NCBI GenBank assembly: GCA_028554745.1
Contig: JAQOTN010000028.1
Location: 186,001-250,000, forward strand
Source: Blastocrithidia nonstop
Taxonomy: Eukaryota > Euglenozoa > Kinetoplastea > Trypanosomatida > Trypanosomatidae
Direction: 5' to 3'
Length of the DNA: 64,000 nt
Under the pieces are notes generated by a model that saw only the letters and a program-made list of their open reading frames with translations, was not told where the DNA came from and did no database searches. Positions 1-12,200 of the stretch are shown piece after piece (the first letter of the stretch is position 1; every line of letters starts with the position of its first letter). Made by a program: the position numbers and the translations under genes.

Positions 1-484
1 TACGCTCAATGCCACAACACCCGTTGGGGCAACACACCGAATCTTGGCCTTGCTGCTGCTGCTACTGCTGTTGTTTGAGCAACATTAGCTGTGCATAGTT
101 TGGTGTCATATTGGGCATCGCACCAATGCCATTCATGTTAAACGTGTTATTAAGGTTGGGTGAGATAGAGGCAGGTATGGTAGGAGTAGGTGAGTTGCCC
201 GAGGACACGCTGTTTGGATTGGTATTTCACGAGGTAGGTCCAAATGGGGTAACATTTGGGTTCGTAAAGACACCAGACGATGACGGAGAAAAGCCAGGTT
301 GTGTGCTCTGATTGAATACGCCGTTGGGCATAGGCTGTAAGCCACCTGCTGGGAAGTTCATCATGGGTGTGGATGTGGTAGTAGTGTTGGGAGGTAAATG
401 AGACGGTGACAGCAATTGAGAGTTAGAATTGTTTGGTATTTGCGGGTATCACTGTGGGCTGAATGACGGCACGGTGACCGACAT
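1..484 (-). CDS. Pro/Asn/Ser/Gln-rich protein, N-terminal part (runs off left edge)
   Basis: Only the first ~161 codons are in the window; the 3' end lies beyond the left edge. The ATG at 484 opens MSVTVPSFSPQWYPQIPNNS, where the first Trp is a UGA. The rest is low-complexity sequence rich in Pro, Asn, Ser and Thr, followed by a Gln run interrupted by one UAG (Glu) and then a cysteine cluster, CCPNGCC, at the edge. Disordered N-termini of this kind are common in trypanosomatid RNA-binding proteins, but no RNA-binding domain is visible here, so the function is unknown. The frame is supported by composition and by the absence of coding character in other frames. Confidence 0.6.
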
Positions 485-1004
485 GTAAGAATAATAAATA
501 TATATAAATATAGATATTTAAGCAAATAACTTGTTAATGGGCTAAACGAATCAAATGTAACCTGAGTTCGAGCAACGAGAAAATAAAAATAAAAGATGCA
601 ATTTAGTAAATAAACAACTATCTGTGTGTAAATATTTATTTAAAAAAATATGTTATGATACTATTCAATTGACTGAGTGTAAACTGCAGTAAAAGCAAAC
701 AACTGTTTAACAAATAAAAATGTATAAGTAAATAATTTTGAGTAAAGGACCATATGAATTGCTTTCATGAGTTTATTTTATTGCATATATATTGTTTACT
801 TTTCATTTCCAGAGAAAGTATAAAATTGCTTTTATCAAACAAGTACTTGAATTGAAGTTGAAAGTGAGCACAGTTAAAATCATAATCAAAAAATACGATA
901 ATGTATGTTGACACAGTATGCAAGAGTTTAAAAATGTACGATAGTAATCTACACAAAAAAAAAATTAAACTAATAATAATACATTTAATTTTCATAGAAA
1001 ATAT
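485..1004. other. AT-rich intergenic spacer
   Basis: No coding character in any frame under the reassigned code. Very AT-rich, with A and T runs. It should hold the polyadenylation site of the gene on its right and the splice-acceptor region of the gene on its left, but no specific site stands out. Confidence 0.6.
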
Positions 1005-2270
1005 TTACGTATCTCTGAAGCCGTTAAGCTCTGGCGAGTTGCTAGCTTCTCTAGTCTAAGTATCTGACGTGGTCATTTCAGGCACACCGAGTGCATTGAG
1101 GCCTCGTATTCACCACTACACCTCCTGTTCGGACTTGATTACCTGATCTTTACCAAACTACAGTCGATATTCTTTTCAGGATTATGTTACACTGTGATGA
1201 TCCTATGCATTTAGCTCTTCCGTGCCTACCGCTCAAAACCCGCCTTGATCAACATCATACACAAATGCATTTACGAGTTTGAGTGCGTAGTTTATGTTAA
1301 GTGATGGCACCAACTTGTTACGTGAAATGTTCAACATCTTGATAAACCGCATAGCCGCTTTACCGAGAGGGTCTTGCGGTGGGATTACGGGGTCTCACAC
1401 ACGTAACGTTTGCCCACTCACACTCGTTCACAGACGAACCTACGGTTTCAGCCGCATCACCGCAAACGTTTACGGCTTCAGCACATAAATCGGCATCTCA
1501 GCATCTTCGTCATGAGTTGGGTTGCGCTCACGATCTTTAAACTTGGTGCGTCAGTCATTGCTGCTTAATCGATGCATGCGTTTTGCTTCCTCTTCCTTGT
1601 GCCGCTGTTCAATGTACGCCTGTTCACTTTCCGTCTTGGAATCGCTGCTGTTTCACATATCTTATGCCATGCTATGTAGTACTGGGTGGCGCACCAGTGT
1701 GGCATCTCACACCTCTGATAGCTCTTTATCACTGAGCAGCTATGCATGTCCAGAGATGATGGCTCGTGGCGGCAACGCGCCTAACTGTTTGAATCAGTGA
1801 AATAGTTGAGGATCGGTGTGACCTATCATGACACTTACTTTGTTGCACTATAGTATATTGCGGTAGTGTTGTGAGTTCTTCGGTACACATATGATCATGG
1901 AGTAGGCATTGTCTTTCACAAATCGATGTATGGCATGTGGCTGCAAATTGCTACACACCGGAGATAACGAGTTATCACTGTCGCTTCCGTCATTGCCATT
2001 AGTACTACGATTTTGGTGGCTATCATAACGATTTAAAAAATTACTGTTGTCAATACTAGTCTACTTCATTCGTTTGAGGTTAGACGTGGTAAGCTGACAC
2101 AATTTATAATTTCAGATAGTGTTGTAGTACCGTGTGGTGTGTGGTGCCTACAAATTAGATTACACTTTAGTTTTGATCTCTCGCCCGGCGAGGCCGTGAG
2201 TGAAGGTTGCTGATGACTGTAACAACTTTGCAGTCACAACTACATACACTATAGTTGACCTCTTCAGCAT
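1005..2270 (-). CDS. Probable FMN-binding split-barrel (PNPOx-like) protein
   Basis: A 421-residue protein from the ATG at 2270 to a UAA at 1005-1007. About 23 in-frame triplets would be stops in the standard code: roughly 10 UGA (Trp), 9 UAG and 4 UAA (Glu). With them translated, the middle reads as a folded domain (about residues 110-330) with stretches such as VSVMIGHTDPQLFHWFKQLG, PIYVLKPETFAVMRL and RLWTSVSG. This pattern of a buried strand, a K-rich segment and P-x-Y-V-L-x-P resembles pyridoxamine-phosphate-oxidase-like FMN-binding barrels; that assignment is from memory and tentative. The first ~100 residues are Ser/Asn-rich and probably disordered. The frame is secure, the family less so. 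Confidence 0.6.
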
Positions 2271-4259
2271 TAGAAACTATTTTTGTAATTTTTAAATTTT
2301 TATCGATATTTTGCGAGAAAAAAAAACGTTAGATAGATAAATATACTAATGTAATGATGATAAGTGTAACAAATAAACACCTTCTGTATACCTAGCAGAA
2401 ATAAATTCTATATGTAAAATCAAGTAAAACAAATTGACATAGTAATTAATGACTATTAGCGTATGCCCATCACTCAATGTTATTAGCATTTGCAGGTCAA
2501 ATTGAGCATTGCGGTAAATAAATACTCATCTAACTATTCTTACATAATTAGTTGTAACACATGTTGTTTACAATACAAAAGATAATGAAGAGAAGAAAAA
2601 GGAGAAAAAAAAACACGCATGTACGCATTTATTTTTTTTGTTGTTGCGTCGAATTAGTAATGTCAACATAAATATTTACAGTATGAGAATAGAAGGAAGT
2701 ATCTTATTCGTAAAAAGTGCATATAATAATAAATAAAAGGAAATGATAGATGGATAGTACAAAAGAAAAAGGCTCGTTACTGCAGAAAAAAAAAAAAGAC
2801 GTTTACCTGTGAAACGTCTATACAAACATATATATATATAGAAAAATGAGTGGGTTAAAAAAAAAAAGTGGAAAGATAAGTCACAACAAAATAAACAAAC
2901 AAATAAAGTGTAAGTACGGCGTATGTGATGGCTTACAAAGATAACTTGCTAACAAACAGAGAGAATGATAAAAAGTGATTATCAATAACCAAAAGCAAAA
3001 TTAACGGGGATGTCAATAATAATCACAACAGTGGACAGAGGCAGATGCAAACAGTCTAAGTAAATAAAATAAATCAATTTTGAAAAAGTAACAGTAAACA
3101 ATGAAAGAGAAAAAATAAATACAAAAAGTGAAATGTATGATAGTATGTATAGTAACATCAGCAGCAAAGTTTACAGTCAGTAATAATTCAGTCTTATACC
3201 TGTGAAGTATAAACGTTAATATTACTAATTATTTCTTGGTGCATATGTGTATATCACTATCAGGTAAACAAAATAATGATTGCATAATGTGAAACATGAA
3301 TGTATTGCTGCAGTACTGTAATCAAAACATACCAATTTTCTATTTTACCTCTCTCTCTATATCTGTGTGCATATACTAAGTAAAATTTTGCTAGATATTA
3401 TATTATCATGTTAAAAAAAAAAAATTATTGTATTTTCTTTCAAATGACAACAAAGTAGTATAAATGTAAAAGAGAAAATTTTGTGCATTTACATTAATAC
3501 ACGGTCGTGTGTATATCTGAGTGTATATGATGTTGACTCAATATAGTTGTTAGCTGCATAACTATCACGTATACGCTATAACAGTACAATTTTGATAAAA
3601 TCATTTTGTATTACAATTTTCTTGGTTATTTCATCTTTTTTGATGCGTAACAATATACGCGAGACAAACAATGGCACAAATACAAACAAATTTAATCTGG
3701 TGATAATATATATAAATGTTGTGTATGATAACGTATATGAAATATAGCATATATCTATTTCATGCACACGCATTGCACAATTGAAAAAAACATGTGAAGA
3801 TAGTGGCGTGTTTTTCTGTAATAATCAAGATAGTAATACTATATTTGTACTAATGTGCGTGCGCATATATATATATATATATATATAAACATAGCCAATC
3901 ATTAATGTCAACGCAAATCATATAAGAACAGGTTTTACTTATCACAAACAAGTACGAAAACATTTAATGCATCAAACAAAATTACCAACTACTTTTTTCC
4001 ACATCCATTTCTTTATATACGTCCACTCAACCCACCGAATTAAAAAATTGTGAAAATAATGAAACTTTTTATTACTTGCAAGCTAGTAAATAAAAAAAAA
4101 AAATTAATGAGAAAAAGGCAGATAGACTTGTATAATACATAATCACGAATTAGGTACAAAAAATTTTTTGTTGTCTCTCTATTTCTTATTGTCCATTAAA
4201 AAAAATTGTATATGAGATATTACTTTATTACAGGGTTTTTTTTGTGTGTGTGTGTGTTA
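2271..4259. other. Long AT-rich intergenic spacer with (AT)n tract
   Basis: Two kilobases with no coding character. It contains many short A runs and an alternating AT tract near 3864-3887. This is the longest gene-free stretch in the window. Confidence 0.6.
3864..3887. repeat. (AT)n microsatellite
   Basis: Alternating AT dinucleotides directly after a GC-containing motif (gtgcgtgcgc). Simple-sequence repeat in an intergenic spacer. Confidence 0.9.
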
Positions 4260-6083
4260 TTATCTTGATATGCGTATATCTGTTGCATTTAACATGTTAT
4301 GATTTTGCACTAATCTGCCGCTATTGTCATTACTATAATTTGTCGCAAATGTGTGATAGGATGCCATGACACTAGGTGCGGCAAAGTGTCCTATGTATTG
4401 CTTTGTAGGTCGTCGTAGGTACAAGATGAAACAATAAGCCACAAACATCATAATAAGCAGTATGTATAACTTTACCCCATTGCCCTGACGGGGTGGGCGA
4501 GTAGTGGATGGTATTTGCATCAGCAACATTGCTGCCTTCTTATCGGCCTACTTCTTTCTTGCTGCTTTGCTGTCACTTTTAGACGATAACGTGGAATTTT
4601 TACGTTCTAGATTTTGGGGTGTATTGGTAGAACTACCACTAGCGTTTGATGCAGAGGTACGAGGCAGAGGAGTACTACGTAATTCATTCCCAGATGATGT
4701 TGCATAAGTTGGGTCATACTTCTGCCGATCACTATGACTTTACGGTGGTGGCTTGTGAGAAGACGAGGATGAACTGAGCTGCGCTGTGTTATTCATCTTG
4801 TTACTATTACGTCTGTCATTATTATACCGAACCCCATTGCTACCATTCCCATAGTAGTTGTTATTGATATTGCCGCTGCTATTGTTATTATAGTACGGTG
4901 TACCTGATCCAGGCGATGGGGTCTGTTCACTACGCATGTTACGAATTTACTATTTGAGCGCCTTTAGCTACTCATTTGTTCGCCGTGTGGGTGATACCGC
5001 AAAGACGGCGGATATCGTAGAATCTTTGTTCGTGTTATTATTATTATTATCAGTGTTATTATTGTTATTATTATTATTGACTGTATGGGAGCTGCCATTA
5101 CTTATCATATTTTGTCGTTAGGAGATTGTGTTGGGGCTATACACGGTCCGCACCGAAGCCCGGCTCATGCTACTTACATTATTATTATTATTTCCATTAT
5201 TTCCATTTCGATAATTTTACTCGCTTTCTTTGTTTGTCGCACTACGAGGCGAGATGGAGGTTTGTTGTCATCGTGAAGACGGTACATCAATGAGCTGTGC
5301 GTGAGGTGGGACTGTAATGTACGCACTATTATCCTTATTTTTATCATCACTATTATTACTACTATCACTATTAGTGGTATTCCTGGTTATCTAAGTCGTG
5401 TTATTTGTTACGGCTGACACAGGATTATGGTGTTGGTGCAGTACCACATGCTAGGTGTAGGCAGTCAAGACCATGCTTGATTGTTGTAACAGGTGCGTAC
5501 GTGAGAAGGCACCTGCCACTACCAATGCTCACAACCGCTCTGCCTCTTCAGTCACCTCAGCCGCTGAATTGGTCAATGCTTTAGTCATTTACTGATACGC
5601 TAAGTGTTAACCCGTCAGCAAAACGTACTAGATGGCAAATTTTTATTGTGGACGCAAACGAATAGGGATGCCTGAAGCAGAAGTGAGTTGGACCGAGCTG
5701 CTTGCTACCGGTCATGGAGTAGGTGAGTTACCGTTGGCACTATTGATGTTATTACATTCCATTTCTTTATCGGGTATACTATTACTAGGACTACTCTGCA
5801 ACGCTGCTTCTCGTGCTTTGAGTACGTAGCCATGTAAGCCAATCACCACATTGACCCCACGTCGAGCCTCATCACTCTCATTACCGGACCCATCGACTAA
5901 TGGAATAGCACCATATCGTGGTACGACGTGGAAAAGACGAGGCGCAGAGCATTTCAACTTGTACAGGATCATGGAATAGGCACCTAGATTGAATTGCTAC
6001 GTATTACTTCAGCGTAGTGTAAGTACATTGTCCATGGGCTATGGCGGGAAGTAGAGCGCCTCACAAGACGTGGTGAGAGGCAT
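4260..6083 (-). CDS. VAP-like protein: MSP domain, disordered middle, C-terminal membrane anchor
   Basis: A 607-residue protein, ATG at 6083, UAA at 4260 immediately followed by a second UAA. The N-terminal ~180 residues resemble a major-sperm-protein (VAP) domain: LTLRWSNTEQFNLGAYSMIL, then KLKCSAPRLFHVVPRYGAI and PIRLRPQEKFAIEYVLL, matching the VAP pattern of strands ending in K-x-x-x-T/S-A-P and V-x-P-x-x-G. An insertion rich in Ser/Asn splits the domain. A long Asn/Ser/Thr-rich linker follows, and a single hydrophobic helix near residue 537 (KLYILLIMMFVAYCFILYL) lies close to the C-terminus. That layout fits an ER tail-anchored VAP, which tethers lipid-transfer proteins at membrane contacts. 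Glu is encoded by UAA/UAG and Trp by UGA throughout. An alternative is an unrelated tail-anchored protein with an Ig-like domain. Confidence 0.65.
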
Positions 6084-6757
6084 AAGTGTGTTAGTAACAA
6101 TTTTATTTATTCGTAATATGTTTATAAAATTGGTGTCTATATAACAAATTTCTGCAGTGTTTCTTTTTAGAGTATTTTTTAAAAACGAAACGATGTAGTT
6201 TTATATATTTTCACAAAATTTCTTATTACGTAATAGGGTTTTAGATTTGTTTGTCTGTGTATAATGAAAACTAACTTTTAACTCAAATAAAACTTTACTG
6301 AATAAAAAAAAATATATAAGAGCAAATAAATAATAAAGAATGTTTGTATAAAATGTGATAAATCATCATCAGCTCATTTTGTAATAAAAAAAATAGTAGC
6401 ACCTAAAAAAAAGAAGATCTAACAAATATAATACTGACTGATCAAATTACATAATCGTTAATAGAATAACGTCGAGAATGAATGTCAAGAATACGCTAGT
6501 GCAATGTCTGTAGAACTACAAAATAAAGTTTTTATAAATTACAAGGAAAAATGCTAAAATATAATAAATTTATAAAAAAATAGAACATAGAATAGAGAAT
6601 CAAAATAGAAGGCTATTTCTATGCTTTTTGTGTGTTTTCGAATATCTGTGTATATGTGAAAGCGTGTTTATCTTTGTAAGTAGATTTAACATTATCAGTG
6701 TTATTAATTATTTTCAAAGAAGTTTGTAGAACAAAATTACATATAGGCAGAATAGTG
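6084..6757. other. AT-rich intergenic spacer
   Basis: No coding character. The left end (about 6613-6757) stays weakly readable in the kinase frame beyond its first in-frame UAA, so the kinase could be slightly longer than annotated. Confidence 0.5.
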
Positions 6758-7951
6758 TTAATAGTCATAATCCGCATGCTGTATTTCACTGGAGTGTCGC
6801 ACATCATCAAAGTAAACGTGCTGCATCGCATCAAAGGCGGTAATGCGTTGCTACGGGCAGTACAAGAGCATTTGTTGTAGTAAATCAATCCCATCATAAT
6901 CTAATGTCGGTACGCGTGTCATGAGCGATGACGCATTTCAGCGTGGGAATTGTGTATTAAAGTGAGGCAGCCGTGTGACACCAGGCCAGGACTGTTCATT
7001 AGGTGTACCCAGAAGCTGGAAAATGGCAATGAGCTGGGCAAATTCACCTTCTCCCGTGAAGAGTGGCTTACCTGTGGCCAATTAGGCAAACACACAGCCC
7101 ATGGATCAGATATCTACCGCAGGCAAGTAGTGTGTTTCACCAAGTAAAATCTACGGGGCACGGTAGTAGAGTGTCATAACCTATGTGGTGTAGGTTTGCA
7201 GAGGCAGACAAAACGCTCTACCAAGGCCAAAGTCAGCCAATTTGACAATTTTCTCATCCCGGCTCACGAGAATGTTATTTGGCTTGATGTCACGGTGCAC
7301 AATTCGACGACGATGACAGGCATGCAGACTAGACAGAAGTTGATACATGATACTTTTCAGTTTGATGCCTAAGATGGGTGTCAATCGCTGATCGAGCATG
7401 CGTTTTAGATCCTTGTCCAGGTGCTCAAACACCAACTGCAGCTTTGAGTCGGTGCAAATAATGTCAAGCAACTGAATAACATTAGGGTGACGTAGTTATT
7501 TCAGTAGTGATACCTCACGTATGGCAGAGGCAGGTACACCTTCGTCTTTTGAGTTTCATGAAATTACTTTGATGGCAACATACCTGTTGGTCAACTTATC
7601 AAGACACTTGTACACTTTACCGTAGGAGCCCTAGCCAATTTTTTAACTTCGCACATATCGTTGTTCATTATTACTATTACACATATTGCCATTATTGTTG
7701 ATTATGATGTTATTATTATTATTATTTGTGTTGTAATTGTTTGTGATGTCTATAAGACGTTGACCGTGTAATTGCATTTGTTCTTATTACTGCTGCTATC
7801 GATATTGAGTCTGACGCTGTATCTGTTGTAAATGTTGTTGCTGTTGCTGTGATTCAAATTGATTGTTTTGCGCAATAAATGAATGATGTGTAATCATGTT
7901 TGACGTCGTTGCAGGCTCAACGTAACTTGTCACGTAACTTGTATCAGGCAT
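6758..7951 (-). CDS. CDC2-related protein kinase (CRK family)
   Basis: A 397-residue Ser/Thr kinase. The glycine loop GEGSYGKV has its Glu as UAG at 7631-7633. It is followed by VAIKVIS, a PSTAIRE-like helix (PASAIRE), LVFEHLDKDL, the catalytic HRDIKPNN, DFGLGRA, and YYRAPEILLG, whose APE Glu is UAG at 7151-7153, then DIWAVGCVFAE. The PSTAIRE-like helix and overall pattern identify a cyclin-dependent CRK; which numbered CRK cannot be decided by eye. A ~100-residue N-terminal extension is rich in Gln and Asn. The first in-frame UAA after the domain (6758-6760, after HADYDY) is taken as the stop; a later UAA would add ~30 residues. A polypyrimidine tract lies just upstream of the ATG with no AG between them, so the true start could be downstream. 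Confidence 0.85.
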
Positions 7952-8379
7952 TCGCAAAAGAAGAAAAAAAAATGATCTATAAATTTTTCTATACGATATC
8001 GCAGTAAAAAATTTTTTAAAAACTTTTGAAAAAAAACTTAACAAAATATAGTCAATCTTATATTTGTGTTTCTTTAAAAAAACTTTAAAATTTTAATTTA
8101 ATATTTGAAAAAGCTGCGTTATCAATATTCCTTACCTTCTATGCCAAAGCAAACAATTTTACTTTATTTAATTATTTTTAAAATGAAAAAATTAAAGTTT
8201 GTTGTAAAAAAATGAGTAGAACACAAAAAAAATAAAATATTCAACTCTGTTACAAGTAAGCAGCTCACAAAAAAGTTGGTGCATTACATAAGAGTTACAA
8301 GAGTAATTAAAATCGTAATTCATTTTGATAAAAAAAGATAAATATTCTTTATAAGTTTTCTTTATTATTGTGCTTTAGA
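7952..8379. other. AT-rich intergenic spacer
   Basis: No coding character; A/T runs including a pyrimidine-rich run on the minus strand at about 7955-7972, next to the kinase start. Confidence 0.55.
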
Positions 8380-8718
8380 TTACTACAAATTAATCGCTTT
8401 GATTTGATCGCCTCTGATAAAACGCAATGAGGTCTAACGCTACGCACGAAAACGCTTTTTCTGTATCGTATTGTCCAATTTGCTGTTTTTATTATTAGCT
8501 CCATTTGTGTTCATGTTAGTGTTACTCTATTCGTTATCATGATGAGTATCATCATCATCGTCACTGCTATCGTCAGCACACTCTTTCCAGTTTTGCAGCA
8601 GAGCATTACCATGGTCGTCTATTGAAAGTAATGTGCCGAATACACGTTCGTTGTTCAATACATGCACTGTCACACTACTGCCTATACTACTCGAAAGTAT
8701 TGCGTACGGATCTTGCAT
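8380..8718 (-). CDS. Sm/LSm-family protein with a low-complexity insert
   Basis: A 112-residue protein, ATG at 8718, UAA at 8380-8382. The first Sm motif is visible as VTVHVLNNERVFGTLLSIDD followed by HGNALLQNWKE, and the second as RFIRGDQIKAI close to the C-terminus. Between them lies a ~45-residue Asp/Asn/Lys-rich insert, which places it near SmD2 or LSm3 in layout. Sm-type proteins form seven-membered rings on U-rich RNA in splicing or decay; which ring this one joins cannot be told. Three internal UAG codons are read as Glu, and the final coding codon before the UAA is also a UAG, so the protein could be one residue shorter. Confidence 0.75.
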
Positions 8719-9298
8719 TCGTATAATCACTATATATAAGTATAAAAAGATATCTATATATGACTAGTGTTTAGATCGTATAAATTTGTTGTAAGTAAAC
8801 TACCTTGATTGATATGATTGACGATACGTTATCAAAGAGAAAAAACATATAAAATAAATTTGTTAGTCATAGTAAATTGTTAAACTAACATGTTATTGAC
8901 GTATTTTTTCAGTTTCTAGTAAACAATGATTATATTTTGTAACTATCAAATTTTTAATATTGTTGACAAAGATAGTCGCAGTGCCTTGTCTAAAATGTCA
9001 ATAACACAATTACTTCGTTGTTATTATACCGATTAAACTAATATCATAGAAAGGAAAATAACTAAAAAATTGAATGTATGTAAATGTAATTATGTAATTG
9101 TACAACGTACAAAGAACGGTGGACAGTATAAGTATTTGAAAAAAAAAGTGGAAACAATAAATTTATTGATACTGTACAATTCAATCTTTCCAGAAAAAAA
9201 AAGAAAACAAATTTTACAAGTAGTACATAATTATATAATAACTTGGAAAAACATATGACATGTATATGTGAAAGTATTATGTCAAAACATTAACACGT
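8719..9298. other. AT-rich intergenic spacer
   Basis: No convincing gene. A 62-codon plus-strand open frame near 9070-9258 is rich in Lys, Asn and Ile, as random AT-rich DNA would be. Confidence 0.55.
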
Positions 9299-12200
9299 TT
9301 AAATTAATTTGTACACATTACTTGCAACCCATTGAGTTGAGTCGTTTAGTAATTGTTCTAGTAAGCTATCTATGCAATGTTCTAACACAACTTGTGTAAT
9401 GCCAGCTCGTTTGGCATCGTTTGACAGCGGTATAATAACCGCCAGCTTTTTCACTTCTGCTACATCGGTAGCTTTGGTACATGTAAGTTGGGTATGCCAT
9501 GTAGGTTTGTCTGCCGAGTTAATACGTGGTGCATTATTATCTTGGTCCGTTAATTTACTGTGCCAGCCATTATTCAGTAATGATGACTATTATGATGAGA
9601 ATTATGAGAATGATTTTGATGCTTTGATAGGCGCTCCTTGAACTCGCTGTGCATTACTGGCAAATAAGTTTTGCTTCAGTGATGCATTGGAGGCTAACGT
9701 TGAAGGTGAGGAAATAATTTGTGGAAGTGCAATGTTAGACGACGGAGATGCCACAGATAACGAAAGTGGTGCAAGAGCGTTTGTGATTAATTATTATGAC
9801 TATGACGATGATGATGATAATGATGATGCATTTGTACTGTTTTAATTACTATTTGCACTCTTATTAACTTTTTAACTGTTTTTCTTCTCCTCATTCACAC
9901 ACTGCCGTTGGGTGAGTTACAAATAATGTCGTAGTACGCCGTACAAACGATCATGGTTGAGATATAACGAGAAGAACTCATTGAAATTTGCACTATTATA
10001 TGCAGTGTCTAAGATGTCTCACTCACTGTAAAGTTCAAAGCTCTGCGTGATAGTGTCATCAAGCTTGGAAAGCATAATGTGAGAGGCCGAACGCATCAAG
10101 TCATGCGCTAATCTAGCAGATAATAATTGAATTGCCTACTTTCAATAATTTGGAATACTAATTGTTGCACTTGTCGATCTTGTGTGCAAGTCATTTGATA
10201 AATTGTTATAGCACAACTGTACTACAAGCAGCAGCTTGCTTTGTATAATGTGATCGATTTTGTTTATTGAAAGTCGCTACACTGGCGTATGATAAAAATT
10301 TGTTAGCGCCAGACCAAGATCGTGTTCAATACTCATCATGACAGAATGCATAATAGTTTCGTCGAGAACTCGTTGAGAAGATGCGATAGAACGAGGCGCA
10401 GTTGAAGTGGTGGATGGTGTAGTTTTAGAATTTTTTTACGCGCCAATAGTGATAGCAAAACGCAAAAAAATGCTACACAGCTATTCTGCAAAATGGTTGA
10501 CATGCTCCACGGTCAAACACTGGCACAGTTCTCTTTTGTCGTTATCGTGGACTATATTCTACGTTTAACCACTAATAACAAGCACAGAGCTTTCACTTTG
10601 CACCTAACATGAATCAACTTGATTGATTTCATTATCAGTGACATGATCATTGTCTCGCAAACTACTACTTTAAGTACCCGCATAAGCATCATTAGTTGCA
10701 ACTATTTATGGAGCTGGTGAGAAGATGACACGTTTGCTCTCAGTGCTAGACTATACATCAGCACATCTAGTTCTTTCTTATTGACTCTACACAAAAGCAT
10801 TATAGATATCTGTTTTCTACTAAACACGATCAGCAATTTTCTTTTGTTTAATTTCTACCTCCCTGGCAAATTTCGAATTTTGTTGTGTAAAGTGCGTTTA
10901 TATTACCTTCAAAGACTACTAGCATAAGTTAATAATTCATTACCTGTCTTCACACTACAATAGATACAATCTTTCAAACAGATATTCTGAATTATACTAA
11001 TTAATTGTTGCACTTTTCACTGCTCCGTCAAGAAGAGAAAATAATATACTGTCACAGCTGTTAGCTAACTGACGGCACTGTATACGCTTAACTTACTGAA
11101 TATACATTTATTATACTAAATCGTGGATTGACTACTATGCATATTACTATTCAATCAAGTTTCTGCTTTGTGTCTATTGTATCATGATTTCATTAATAAT
11201 TCGATTTCTACGTTATTCCTCTTGTAAAGATTTGCGTCTTGCTTATTCCTCTTTAGCTTCAGCTTTGCGTCTTGCTTATTCCTCTTCAGCTTCAGCTTTG
11301 CGTCTTGCTTATTCCTCTTCAACTTCAGCTTTGCGTCTTGCTTATTCCTCTTCAACTTCAGCTTTGCGTCTTGCTTATACTTCAATCATTTTTACCAACG
11401 AAGTCTATTATATAAAGTGTATTTATGTTACCCTCAAAGACTACTAGCATAAGTTAATAATTCATTACCTGTCTTCACACTACAATAGATACAATCTTTC
11501 AAACAGATATTCTGAATTATACTAATTAATTGTTGCACTTTTCACTGCTCCGTCAAGAAGAGAAAATAATATACTGTCACAGCTGCTAGCTAACTGACGG
11601 CACTGTATACGCTTAACTTACTGAATATACATTTATTATACTAAATCGTGGATTGACTACTATGCATATTACTATTCAATCAAGATTCTGCTTTGTGTCT
11701 ATTGTATCATGATTTTATTATTAATTCGATTTCTACGTTATTCCTCTTGTAAAGATTTGCGTCTTGCTTATTCCTCTTTAGCTTCAGCTTTACGTCTTGC
11801 TTATTCCTATTCAGCCTCAGCTTTGCGTCTTGCTTATTCCTATTCAGCCTCAGCTTTGCATCTTGCTTATTCCTCTTCAGCTTCAGCTTTACGTCTTGCT
11901 TATTCCTATTCAGCTTCAGCTTTGCGTCTTGCTTATTCCTATTCAGCCTTAACTTTGCATCTTGCTTATTCCTCTTCAGCTTCAGCTTTACGTCTTGCTT
12001 ATTCCTCTTTAGCTTCAGCTTTGCGTCTTGCTTATTCCTCTTCAGCTTCAGCTTTACGTCTTGCTTATTCCTATTCAGCCTCAGCTTTGCGTCTTGCTTA
12101 TTCCTCTTCAGCTTCAGCTTTGCGTCTTGCTTCTTCCTCTTGTAAAGATTTGCGTCTTGCTTATTCCTCTTGTAAAGATTTGCGTCTTGCTTATTCCTCT

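Noticed and set aside
9070-9258. Plus-strand 62-codon Lys/Asn-rich open frame
   Set aside because: Composition matches random AT-rich DNA, with no motif and on the wrong strand for the transcription unit.
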